17,913 bases of DNA from Rhodospirillaceae bacterium (GTDB taxonomy: Bacteria > Pseudomonadota > Alphaproteobacteria > UBA8366 > GCA-2717185). The first letter of the stretch is position 1. Each line of letters begins with the position of its first letter. The stretch is from positions 7,545 to 25,457 of the forward strand of contig PBDC01000003.1 of the NCBI GenBank assembly GCA_002717185.1, written 5' to 3'. The translations under genes were made by a program, and so were the position numbers. Below are positions 1 to 6,613 of the stretch, piece by piece. The notes under the pieces are model-generated. The model worked only from the letters and a program-made list of their open reading frames with translations, had not been told where the DNA came from and did not search any database.

Positions 1-137
1 ACCACGAGGTCATGGTGTCAGCGACCGTGGTGGCCAACCACGTGTTTAGCGAACTGATCCAGGACGGCTTTGTCGAAGGTGATTCGCTGGAGATATTCAG
101 CGGTGACACCCGGCTCTCGGTGCCGGCGGCTGACTGA
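1..137 (+). CDS. 3' end of an unrecognised protein (partial)
   Basis: An open frame enters from the window edge (codons in the frame starting at base 3) and ends at a TGA at 135-137. It gives 44 C-terminal residues, with a stretch reading VANHVFSELIQDGFVEGDSL and ending in LSVPAAD. The segment is soluble-looking and acidic, with no membrane helix and no motif I recognise. The stop lies 26 bases before the desaturase start, so the two genes may be co-transcribed. I cannot assign a function, and the fragment is too short to exclude a chance frame entirely, although its codon use (GTG, CTG, GGC, GAC) resembles the neighbouring genes. Confidence 0.5.
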   Translation, partial: HEVMVSATVVANHVFSELIQDGFVEGDSLEIFSGDTRLSVPAAD

Positions 138-163
138 ACCGGCCCTCTGCAGAGCGCCCGCGA

Positions 164-1072
164 ATGGACGAATTCGTCAAACTCAGTGAAGATGAGCACC
201 GCATCCTGAAAGAGCTGTATCCCCGTTCGGATGTCAGGGGCCTCATGCACCTCGCCTGCCATCTGCTGCTCATCGCAACGGCCTCGATGGTGGTCTACCG
301 GTGCGTCGACAGTGCACTCTACCTGCCGGCGGCATTTGTGCTTGGTGTGCTGGTCATTTCTCTCTTCGCGCCGCTGCACGAGACCATTCACCGCACGGCA
401 TTCAGAAGCCGGTACCTGAACACAGCAGTTGCAGCCCTGGGTGGATTTCTCCTGCTGCTGCCACCCCGCTGGTTCCGGGCGTTTCACCTGCACCACCACC
501 GATACACCCAGATTGAAGACCGCGATCCTGAGCTGGCCGGCAAGAACATCGCTACGCCCGGGCAGTACCTCGCCCATGTCTCGGGCCTGCCCTACTGGCG
601 GGATGCTGTGGTAACGCTCCTGCGCCATGCGTGGGGGCAGGTAGATGCGCCGTATATCTCCAGGCGCACCACGCTGCCGGTCATTCGTGAAGCGCGTGCC
701 TACCTGCTTGCTTACTTGCTGGTCGCAGTTCTTTCGGTCGGGCTCCAGAGCACTGCCGTGCTGACCTACTGGTTGATTCCCGTGCTGCTCGGCCAACCGG
801 TGTTGCGCTTCTACCTGCTGGCCGAGCACACTGGATGTCCGCTGGTGCCGGACATGCTGCGCAACAGCCGCACGACCCTCACTTCGACAGTGGTGCGGTT
901 TCTCGCCTGGAACATGCCGTACCACGCCGAACATCACGCCTGCATGGCATTGCCCTTTCATGCCCTGCCCAAGGCCCATGCGCTGTTCCGCCACCGGATT
1001 CAGACCCTGACACCGGGTTATTTCGGGTTCAACCGCCGGTTGGCGCACGACATCCTGAAACGCGCCTGGTGA
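164..1072 (+). CDS. Membrane fatty acid desaturase family protein
   Basis: A 302-residue membrane di-iron enzyme of the fatty acid desaturase superfamily (PF00487 type), expected to introduce a double bond into, or hydroxylate, a lipid acyl chain in the inner membrane. All three histidine boxes are visible: HETIH at residues 72-76, HLHHH at 108-112 (H-x2-HH) and HAEHH at 254-258. A further conserved-looking LAEH lies near residue 220. Hydrophobic segments lie at about 30-46, 52-70, 88-100 and 183-215, which suits the usual arrangement with all His boxes on the cytoplasmic face. The ATG at 164 is the first start in the frame that leaves a normal N-terminus; no strong ribosome binding site precedes it. 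The gene is followed after 16 bases by the DUF4864-type gene. The substrate (free acyl lipid, sphingolipid or carotenoid-like) cannot be read from sequence. Confidence 0.85.
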   Translation: MDEFVKLSEDEHRILKELYPRSDVRGLMHLACHLLLIATASMVVYRCVDSALYLPAAFVLGVLVISLFAPLHETIHRTAFRSRYLNTAVAALGGFLLLLPPRWFRAFHLHHHRYTQIEDRDPELAGKNIATPGQYLAHVSGLPYWRDAVVTLLRHAWGQVDAPYISRRTTLPVIREARAYLLAYLLVAVLSVGLQSTAVLTYWLIPVLLGQPVLRFYLLAEHTGCPLVPDMLRNSRTTLTSTVVRFLAWNMPYHAEHHACMALPFHALPKAHALFRHRIQTLTPGYFGFNRRLAHDILKRAW

Positions 1073-1088
1073 TCAGTACGCATCGCTA

Positions 1089-1529
1089 ATGCACTCGACG
1101 CGCCGGAACCCGGTGATGCGGGCAGTGGGCTGCGCCCTTCTGGTTCTGGTCCTGCAGGCTGGGCCCGCCGTAGCGGGCGGTGCCGGTGAGGCCGCGATGC
1201 GGACCATCATTGAGAGGCAGTTGATGGCGTTTCGCAGCGGCGATGCCGAGACCGCCTATGCCCAAGCTTCGCCGCACATCCGCTCGATATTCCCCACCAG
1301 TGGGATCTTCATGGGCATGGTCAAGGCGGGTTACGCGGCACTGATCAGGCCGCAGGGCGTCACTTTCCTGGGCCTTGTTCCAGACACCCTGCCACCGGTC
1401 TACCGGGTGCTGGTGGAAGGTCGCGATGGTCGGCGCTGGCTGGCGCTGTACCAGATGTCGCAACAGCCGGGCGGTGCGTGGCTGATCGGTGGCTGTACGC
1501 TGGTCAGGCTGGCGGGGGAGTCGACCTGA
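1089..1529 (+). CDS. DUF4864-type secreted protein
   Basis: A 146-residue protein of unknown function resembling the DUF4864 family. I see the pattern expected there: an initial helix with ERQLMAFRSGD (about 42-52), then AYAQASPHIRSIF (about 56-68), then FMGMVKAGYAAL. A strand-rich second half ends in a conserved-looking WLIGGCTLVRL. The fold is probably SnoaL/NTF2-like (inference). Residues 10-29 form a hydrophobic signal peptide with a plausible cleavage after AVA at 27-29, so the mature protein is probably periplasmic. The start could be ATG 1089 or ATG 1116; the second would give a shorter and more typical signal peptide, and neither has a clear Shine-Dalgarno. It follows the desaturase by 16 bases and is probably in the same transcript. 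It converges with the small zinc-ribbon gene, with 12 bases between the stops. Confidence 0.7.
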   Translation: MHSTRRNPVMRAVGCALLVLVLQAGPAVAGGAGEAAMRTIIERQLMAFRSGDAETAYAQASPHIRSIFPTSGIFMGMVKAGYAALIRPQGVTFLGLVPDTLPPVYRVLVEGRDGRRWLALYQMSQQPGGAWLIGGCTLVRLAGEST

Positions 1530-1541
1530 GTGGGCACAGGA

Positions 1542-1733
1542 TCAGTCGTCTTCGTGCCGTACGGCGAGTTCAAGAATTTCTCCGTTCGGATCGACCGAGA
1601 GGCTGAAAGCCATGGGCCTGCAGCAGACCTGGCAGTCTTCCCAGTAGCTGTCGCTGCCGGCAGAGGTATCCACCGACACGCTGATTACCTCACCACAGTA
1701 CGGGCACTGGATTCTGCGGGTCTCGAGATTCAT
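1542..1733 (-). CDS. CPXCG-type small cysteine-rich zinc-ribbon protein
   Basis: A 63-residue protein on the minus strand, starting at ATG 1733-1731. It has CPYCG at residues 10-14 and a second cysteine cluster CQVCC at 34-38. The two C-x2-C knuckles, about 20 residues apart, are what a single zinc ribbon needs, and they match the small CPXCG cysteine-rich family (PF14255 type). An ELAV segment and an acidic tail end the protein, as in other members. The biochemical role of the family is unknown to me. It sits between two + strand genes, convergent with the DUF4864-type gene and divergent from lemA. A 58-codon-plus + strand frame overlaps it (1530-2054) but has no recognisable content. The clean metal-binding pattern makes this small gene credible despite its size. 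Confidence 0.8.
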   Translation of the reverse strand: MNLETRRIQCPYCGEVISVSVDTSAGSDSYWEDCQVCCRPMAFSLSVDPNGEILELAVRHEDD

Positions 1734-1860
1734 ACACTCGCTGCCTGCTTTTGTTCAGACCATGTTGCTGCCACAATGGCGCAGCCACTTTTCCAAAGGT
1801 GCCAGTGGTCGAGACCCAGAACTTCTGGAAGCGCTGGTAGTCATCAATCAGGAGCAGGAC
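1734..1860. promoter_or_regulatory. Divergent intergenic region (CPXCG gene / lemA)
   Basis: These 127 bases separate two divergently read genes, so promoters for both are expected here (inference). I see no convincing -35/-10 pair. A TTGTTC at 1751-1756 is the best -35-like hexamer for lemA, but no good -10 follows at 16-18 bases. The only clear signal is the lemA ribosome binding site at the right end. Confidence 0.3.
1850..1854 (+). promoter_or_regulatory. Ribosome binding site deciding the lemA start
   Basis: AGGAG lies 6 bases before ATG 1861. It supports that start over an in-frame upstream ATG at 1762 that would add 33 non-homologous residues in front of the membrane anchor. Confidence 0.8.
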
Positions 1861-2457
1861 ATGGATACGTCGACAATCGTCATTTTGGTCATTATCGCAT
1901 TACTGATTTTTTACCTCATCAGAATCTACAACCAGCTGGTGGCCCTGAAAAACCGCTACCAGAATGCTTTCGCTCAGATCGAGGTACAGCTCAAACGCCG
2001 TTACGATCTGATCCCCAATCTGATCGAAACGGCCAAGGGGTATCTGAGTCATGAACGGGAAACGCTCGAGGCCGTCACCGAGGCCCGCAACGCCGCGGCG
2101 AAAATGCTCGATGTTGCGTCGCAAAGTCCCGGCGCTGCCGTCGCGATGACCGACCTTGCCGGCGCTGAGGGTGCGCTCACCGGTGCGTTGGGCAGACTGA
2201 ACGTGGTGATGGAGGCCTATCCTGATCTGAAGGCGAATGAAAACATGATGCAGCTCAGTGAAGAGCTGACGACCACCGAGAACAAGGTGGCTTTCGCCCG
2301 ACAGAGCTTCAATGACCAGATAATGGAGTACAACACTTACCGCCAGAGTTTCCCCCAGAACGTACTGGCCAGCAGTTTCGGTCACAGCCAGGACGCGGCG
2401 CTGCTTGAATTCGAGGATTCGGCGGCGATCCAGGAGGCCCCCAAAGTCAGCTTCTGA
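1861..2457 (+). CDS. lemA: LemA family protein
   Basis: A 198-residue LemA protein: a short N-terminal tail, one membrane helix (about residues 4-24) and a cytoplasmic helical bundle. The family signature is clear: [19 protein letters not shown] directly after the helix, then [15 protein letters not shown], and later the long helices holding the [15 protein letters not shown] segment. The C-terminus (about 172-198) is acidic and variable. The start is fixed by AGGAG six bases upstream of ATG 1861. The M48 protease gene follows after 6 bases with no ribosome binding site of its own visible, which suggests translational coupling and a common transcript. LemA proteins are often encoded next to HtpX/M48 membrane proteases. 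A role as partner or substrate presenter is an inference from that linkage, not visible in the sequence. Confidence 0.92.
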   Translation: MDTSTIVILVIIALLIFYLIRIYNQLVALKNRYQNAFAQIEVQLKRRYDLIPNLIETAKGYLSHERETLEAVTEARNAAAKMLDVASQSPGAAVAMTDLAGAEGALTGALGRLNVVMEAYPDLKANENMMQLSEELTTTENKVAFARQSFNDQIMEYNTYRQSFPQNVLASSFGHSQDAALLEFEDSAAIQEAPKVSF

Positions 2458-2463
2458 TACCCG

Positions 2464-4563
2464 ATGAATTTCTTCCAGGCCCAGGACCAGGCCCGCAAAA
2501 GTTCCTCCCGTCTGGTGGTGCTTTTCGGGTTGGCCATCGTTGCCCTGGTGATCGTCTCCTACCTGCTGGTCAGCGGGGTGCTGTGGATGTACCGCCATGA
2601 GGTGCCCTCCCTGTACCACATGACGGTTTCCCCGTCCCAGAACCAGGAACTGTTCAGCGTCGCGATCGTCGTGGTCCTGACGCTGCTCATTACCGGCAGC
2701 CTCTACCAGATTCTGGTGATGGCTGTCGGAGGCTACCTGGTCGGTGTGTTGTCCAACCTGCTGGTGTTCTGGGTATTGTGGATGTACCGTCACGAGGTGT
2801 TTTCGGCCTACAGCAGCACGCTTCCCTGGGCACAGAGCTGGACGCTTTTCGTCACCACCACGGTTGTGATTCTGACCCTGATCATTGCCGGCAGTCTTTA
2901 CAAGCTGCTGGCGCTGTCGGGCGGCGGCCGGGTGGTTGCTGAAGCACTCGGCGGTCAGGCGCTGTCACCGGATACTCAGGATCGCCTGCAGCGCAGGACG
3001 CTGAACGTCGTCGAGGAGATGGCGATCGCCTCCGGTACGCCGGTGCCCGTGGTCTATCAGCTGCCAGAACCTGGAATCAACGCTTTTGCGGCGGGTTACA
3101 GTCCGTCGGATGCGGTCATCGGACTGACCCGAGGGGCAATGGAATCGCTCAGTAGGACCGAACTCCAGGGTGTGGCCGCACATGAGTTCAGCCACATCCT
3201 CAACGGCGACATGCGGCTCAATATGCGGGTCACCGGTCTGTTACACGGCATCCTCCTGATCAGCCTGCTGGGGCGGGTGCTGATGCGGGCCCGTGGGCGC
3301 AGGGCCGGCGTCGTCGCGGTTGCCGGATTGGGGCTCTTTATCGCCGGGTGGGCCGGCTTTTTATTCGGCAGCCTGATCAAGGCCGGCATCAGTCGGCAGC
3401 GCGAGTTTCTGGCCGATGCTTCCGCCGTGCAGTTCACGCGCGACCCCCAGGGAATCGCCGGCGCGCTGAAAAGGATCGGCGGCTTCCCTGAAGAGTCGGT
3501 TGTGGCTGAACCGGCTGCCGAGCAGGTCAGCCACAGTTTCTTTGCCCAGATATTTGCCCGGTCGCGTTTCTCGTTTGCAACCCACCCCCCCCTCGGCGAG
3601 CGTATCAGTAGAATTGATCCGGGCTGGAACGGGCAGTTTCTGCCGCCGGGCGAACCGCCCAAAGATGAAGAATCTGATACCGTCGCAGCTGACGCTGCCG
3701 TGAGTCCGGGTATTGCAGCGGCAGCAGCACTGGCTTTGCTGGATGAGGCCGGCCAGATGGATCCGGCCCGGCTTGGCTATGCAAAAGGCCTGATCGACAC
3801 GCTGCCCGACCCCATACTCGAAGGGGTACGCGACCCGTACTCGGCCCGCGCCATCATTTACGCCCTGATCATCGTGCAGTCAGACCGGCAATGGCACGAA
3901 GCGCAGCTGGCCCACCTCAAAGAACACGGTGACCAGGGCATCCACGATCTCGCCCTGGATTTTCTACGAGTGGTGCCCGGCCTGAAACAGACCGACCGCC
4001 TGCCGCTGGTGGATCTGGCGCTGCCGGCCCTTCGCGGGATGTCTCGGGCGCAGTTCAGGCGTTTCCGCCAGAACCTGGTCAAGCTGGTGTCGATCGATAG
4101 CGACATCCAGGTTTTCGAATGGGCCTTACACAGAATTCTCATCCATCATCTTGACGCGGCGTTTGTCCAGCCCAGTGTCAGGACCCGGAACGCCAAGTCA
4201 CTGCAGCAGCTGACCGGCCCGTGTCGGACAGTACTCTCGTTTCTAGCTCACAGTGGTGCTGCTACCCCGGAGGCTGCACACAGCGCCCTGGAAAAGGCCC
4301 TGGACTCGGTGGGTCGGGTAGGAATCGACCGGCAGTCACTGTCGGGAGAGCCTGCCACTCTGGATGCACTGGGACAGGCGCTCGAAGAACTTGCCCGGTT
4401 GAAGCCCCTGGCAAAATTACGCTTTCTTCAGGCTTGTGTGGCCTGTGTGGTTGCCGATGGTGAGGTGGTGGTGGAGGAAATGGAGCTGCTGCGGGCTTTC
4501 GCAGACATTCTCGAGTGCCCGATACCGCCGGTTGTATTCGGACAGGGCCCGGCCACCGGTTGA
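2464..4563 (+). CDS. M48 family membrane metalloprotease with duplicated membrane module and TerB-like tail
   Basis: A 699-residue zinc metalloprotease of the HtpX-like M48 family. The active site is HEFSH at 240-244 (zinc ligands H240 and H244, catalytic E241) with the third ligand E314 in SRQREFLADAS (310-320), so it should be active. Preceding conserved elements are VVEEMAIASG (182-191) and INAFAAG (205-211). Membrane helices lie near 17-40, 64-88, 91-106 and 128-151, with two more between the zinc motifs (about 256-272 and 282-305). Residues 22-86 and 87-151 are an ungapped tandem duplication; without it the protein would be about 634 residues, closer to what I recall for relatives. Residues from about 390 are helical, and the last 50 or so (ACVACVVADGEVVVEEMELL) look TerB-like. 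It follows lemA by 6 bases. Proposed role: membrane protein quality control (inference). Confidence 0.88.
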   Translation: MNFFQAQDQARKSSSRLVVLFGLAIVALVIVSYLLVSGVLWMYRHEVPSLYHMTVSPSQNQELFSVAIVVVLTLLITGSLYQILVMAVGGYLVGVLSNLLVFWVLWMYRHEVFSAYSSTLPWAQSWTLFVTTTVVILTLIIAGSLYKLLALSGGGRVVAEALGGQALSPDTQDRLQRRTLNVVEEMAIASGTPVPVVYQLPEPGINAFAAGYSPSDAVIGLTRGAMESLSRTELQGVAAHEFSHILNGDMRLNMRVTGLLHGILLISLLGRVLMRARGRRAGVVAVAGLGLFIAGWAGFLFGSLIKAGISRQREFLADASAVQFTRDPQGIAGALKRIGGFPEESVVAEPAAEQVSHSFFAQIFARSRFSFATHPPLGERISRIDPGWNGQFLPPGEPPKDEESDTVAADAAVSPGIAAAAALALLDEAGQMDPARLGYAKGLIDTLPDPILEGVRDPYSARAIIYALIIVQSDRQWHEAQLAHLKEHGDQGIHDLALDFLRVVPGLKQTDRLPLVDLALPALRGMSRAQFRRFRQNLVKLVSIDSDIQVFEWALHRILIHHLDAAFVQPSVRTRNAKSLQQLTGPCRTVLSFLAHSGAATPEAAHSALEKALDSVGRVGIDRQSLSGEPATLDALGQALEELARLKPLAKLRFLQACVACVVADGEVVVEEMELLRAFADILECPIPPVVFGQGPATG
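2527..2916 (+). repeat. In-frame tandem duplication, two 195-bp units
   Basis: Unit A (2527-2721, residues 22-86) and unit B (2722-2916, residues 87-151) align without gaps at a period of 65 residues. Shared blocks include VLWMYRHEV (39-47 and 104-112) and GSLY (78-81 and 143-146). From residue 32 to 90 I count about 32 of 59 identical residues. Over the 48 bases at 2557-2604 against 2752-2799, 39 match. Each unit carries two hydrophobic segments around a polar loop, so the duplication adds an even number of membrane passes and leaves the protease domain on the same side. Identity is highest around the shared blocks and lower at the start of each unit, which points to an old event rather than an assembly artefact. 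Confidence 0.85.
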
Positions 4564-4588
4564 TTTCAGTTGCGCCCCGCTCAACCGG
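4556..4588. terminator. Possible bidirectional stem-loop over two convergent stops
   Basis: CCGGTTGA at 4556-4563 is the exact reverse complement of TCAACCGG at 4581-4588, with a 17-base loop. Each arm contains the stop codon of one of the two converging genes. There is no T-tract on either side, so it is at best a weak or factor-assisted terminator; the arms may match by chance because both genes end in GGT TGA. Confidence 0.3.
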
Positions 4589-5099
4589 GTTCGACAGCCA
4601 GTCCTTCGATGATTGTGGTATTCGGCGTCAGGTTGAACACCGCCGGTGAGACCTTGATCTTGATCGACCGGCTACCGCCGCCGAGTATCACGTAGTCCGG
4701 CGCCATCACCCGGCTGTCCACCCACAACGGCAGCGACGAAGGAAGGCCCAGGGCCGTAACACCGCCGATCTCCATGCCGGTCAGCATCTGGGTCTCCTCG
4801 GCAGAGGCAAACGAACATTTCTTCACACCCATTCTTTTGCGTACGGTCTTGTTCACATCAAGGCGCGTGGTGGCAAGCAGCACGCAGGCGGCATACTGGC
4901 GGGGGTCCGACTTGCCGGCAGCGATGATGACGTTGGCCGAGACCGAGAGCGGAATGCCGTAGTGCTCGCAGAAAACAGCCGTGTCAGCGAGTTCCGGATC
5001 GCAGTCCAAGACCTCGTGTTCGATGTCGAAACCGGTGAGCGTCGACAGAACTGCACCGGCAGCATCGGTGGAAGGGGATTCGCTGTTTGGGTCTTTCAC
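4581..5099 (-). CDS. YbaK/EbsC-family aminoacyl-tRNA deacylase homologue
   Basis: A 172-residue soluble protein of the YbaK/prolyl-tRNA editing (INS-like) family, which hydrolyses mischarged aminoacyl-tRNAs in trans. Visible family elements are VLDCDPELADTA (30-41), DVNKTVRKRMG (81-91) with the Lys expected in the active-site pocket, IGGVTALGLP (111-120), LPLWVD (123-128) and GGGSRSIKIKVSP (140-152). The length is normal. The start is a GTG (5099-5097): no ATG lies upstream before an in-frame stop, and the first 15 residues are polar and variable, so a slightly later start is possible. It converges on the M48 protease gene with 17 bases between stops and diverges from phhB. Which amino acid and tRNA it edits cannot be told from sequence. 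Confidence 0.82.
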   Translation of the reverse strand: MKDPNSESPSTDAAGAVLSTLTGFDIEHEVLDCDPELADTAVFCEHYGIPLSVSANVIIAAGKSDPRQYAACVLLATTRLDVNKTVRKRMGVKKCSFASAEETQMLTGMEIGGVTALGLPSSLPLWVDSRVMAPDYVILGGGSRSIKIKVSPAVFNLTPNTTIIEGLAVEPG

Positions 5100-5209
5100 G
5101 GTGACGGACTGAAGGCCTCGGTTCCGTAGTGCAGGACTATTCTAGCGGGCTGGATCTTGCGATACAGTATCCCTCCCTGAGAACTGCAATAACAGCCGGA
5201 AGACAAACC
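5100..5209. promoter_or_regulatory. Divergent intergenic region (YbaK homologue / phhB)
   Basis: These 110 bases lie between divergent genes and should carry both promoters (inference). TACAGT at 5163-5168 is a 4/6 match to a -10 box for phhB, but the hexamer 17 bases upstream (TTCTAG) is a poor -35. GGAAG at 5198-5202 is a plausible ribosome binding site 7 bases before the phhB ATG. Confidence 0.3.
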
Positions 5210-5548
5210 ATGACCCGCTACAGTGAAATGACATGCGAGGCCTGCCGGGTGGGCGCACCACCGGCGACAGATGAAAAGGTCAATGCGTTCCTCGACGACA
5301 ATCCCGAATGGGTACGGCTGGTGGTCGACGGAGAGCCGCGAATTCAACGGGTCTTCGAGTTCGAGAACTTCGAGCAGGCGCTGTCGTTTACCAACCGGGT
5401 GGGTGCGCTGGCCGAAGAACAAGGTCACCACCCTGCGCTGCTGACCGAGTGGGGCCGTGTAACGGTGGGCTGGTGGACTCACAAAATCCGCGACCTGCAC
5501 ATCAACGACCTGATCATGGCAGGCAAGACCGACCTGCTGGCCGTTTGA
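5210..5548 (+). CDS. phhB: 4a-hydroxytetrahydrobiopterin dehydratase (pterin-4a-carbinolamine dehydratase)
   Basis: A 112-residue PhhB/DCoH protein that dehydrates 4a-hydroxytetrahydropterin to the quinonoid dihydropterin, recycling the cofactor of phenylalanine hydroxylase. The catalytic histidines are present as GHHP (H73, H74) and H91 in WWTHKI, at the same 1 and 17-residue spacing as His61, His62 and His79 of the mammalian enzyme. The EWVRL, IQRVFEF and INDLIMAGKTD segments are also typical. The open frame extends upstream to a GTG at 5129, but ATG 5210 gives the usual family length and has GGAAG 7 bases before it. No phenylalanine hydroxylase gene lies in the window, so phhB here is an orphan with respect to phhA, or phhA is elsewhere. 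The WYL regulator gene follows after 18 bases and is probably co-transcribed. Confidence 0.92.
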   Translation: MTRYSEMTCEACRVGAPPATDEKVNAFLDDNPEWVRLVVDGEPRIQRVFEFENFEQALSFTNRVGALAEEQGHHPALLTEWGRVTVGWWTHKIRDLHINDLIMAGKTDLLAV

Positions 5549-5566
5549 AATCCGTGCGGCAGTGCA

Positions 5567-6541
5567 ATGGACAGGACCGAACGTTTCTACACCATTGACC
5601 GACTGCTGCGTAACCGCCGGGCGGTCTCGTTGCGCCAGTTGATGGAGGAGCTCGAGGTCTCCCGTGCTACGGTCCGACGTGACCTGGAGTACATGCGGGA
5701 CCGGATGGCCGCCCCGATTCTGTGGGATCCTGCCCTGCGCGGCTATTGCTACGAGCCGGACGAAGACAACGAAGGTGGGCGTTATGCGCTGCCGGGACTC
5801 TGGTTCAATGCCTCGGAGGTATACGCCTTACTGACCATGGATCACCTGCTGACGAGCCTGCAACCCGGACTGCTGGAGCCACATATCGAACCGCTGCGGG
5901 CCCGCGTGCGGCGGCTGCTGGACAGCGGTGACCACTCAGCGCGAGAAGTTCAGAAAAGGATACGGGTCCTGCACATGGCGTCACGCCAGACGGATCGCCG
6001 CGTGTTCGGTTGTATTGCCCATGCCCTGCTGGGGCGCTGGCGCCTGACGATTCGGCACCTGAACAGGCAGGCCGGCGAGACCACAGAGCGGCTGGTGTCA
6101 CCTCAACGGCTGGCCCACTACCGGGACAACTGGTATCTCGACGGTTGGTGCCACCTGCGCAAGGGGCTGCGCAGTTTTGCCGTCGACGCTATCGAGCACG
6201 CTGAGCTCTGTGACACACAGTCGGCCAGGGAAGTCAGCGAAAGCACGCTGGAGAAGGCCCTCGGCACCGGCTACGGTATATTCGCCGGTGAAAAAATCCG
6301 CGAAGCGATTCTCCGCTTCAGCCCCACCGCAGCCCGCTGGGTCGCTTCTGAAAAGTGGCATTCCCGGCAGGCGGGGTTTTTCGAGAGCGACGGCAGTTAC
6401 CGGCTGACCGTACCCTATTCCAAAGAGACGGAACTGGTGATGGACATTCTGCGCCACGGTCCGGATGTCGAAGTGCTCGCGCCCGCGAGCCTGAGGGACC
6501 GGGTACAGGAACAGCTCAACGCAACCCTCGCACAGTATTGA
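5567..6541 (+). CDS. HTH/WYL-domain transcriptional regulator (YafY-like)
   Basis: A 324-residue regulator. The N-terminus is a winged helix-turn-helix of the HTH_11/DeoR type: RTERFYTIDRLL (3-14), then LRQLMEELEVSRATVRRDLE (22-41), where the recognition helix is about 32-41. The WYL ligand-sensing domain is centred on NWYLDGWCHL (188-197) with RSFAVDAI (202-209), and the WCX-like C-terminal segment follows (about 240-320). WYL domains bind nucleic acid or small effectors and couple this to DNA binding; several family members control DNA-damage or defence genes. The ligand and target here are unknown. The gene begins 18 bases after phhB and ends 72 bases before the EamA transporter, all + strand, so its nearest likely targets are its own operon or recCBD about 1 kb downstream (inference). 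No strong ribosome binding site precedes ATG 5567. Confidence 0.88.
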   Translation: MDRTERFYTIDRLLRNRRAVSLRQLMEELEVSRATVRRDLEYMRDRMAAPILWDPALRGYCYEPDEDNEGGRYALPGLWFNASEVYALLTMDHLLTSLQPGLLEPHIEPLRARVRRLLDSGDHSAREVQKRIRVLHMASRQTDRRVFGCIAHALLGRWRLTIRHLNRQAGETTERLVSPQRLAHYRDNWYLDGWCHLRKGLRSFAVDAIEHAELCDTQSAREVSESTLEKALGTGYGIFAGEKIREAILRFSPTAARWVASEKWHSRQAGFFESDGSYRLTVPYSKETELVMDILRHGPDVEVLAPASLRDRVQEQLNATLAQY

Positions 6542-6613
6542 AGCGCCGGTCACGCGGGTCCACCGGGGTCCCGGCCAAAGGATAGTCGACTGTTTCAAGG
6601 TAACATCAGAGGC

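Noticed and set aside
1762..1860. A 33-codon N-terminal extension of LemA
   Set aside because: The extension does not resemble LemA, and AGGAG six bases before ATG 1861 marks the real start.
1530..2054. A 174-codon + strand frame after the DUF4864-type gene
   Set aside because: It overlaps the CPXCG gene antisense and lemA in another frame, and its composition has no recognisable motif.
1900..2793. A 297-codon minus-strand frame across lemA and the M48 gene
   Set aside because: It is antisense to two well-supported genes, is rich in His, Gln and Asp as shadow frames usually are, and carries no domain.
5129..5209. A 27-codon upstream extension of PhhB from a GTG
   Set aside because: ATG 5210 gives the usual family length and has a ribosome binding site; the extension would occupy the divergent promoter region.
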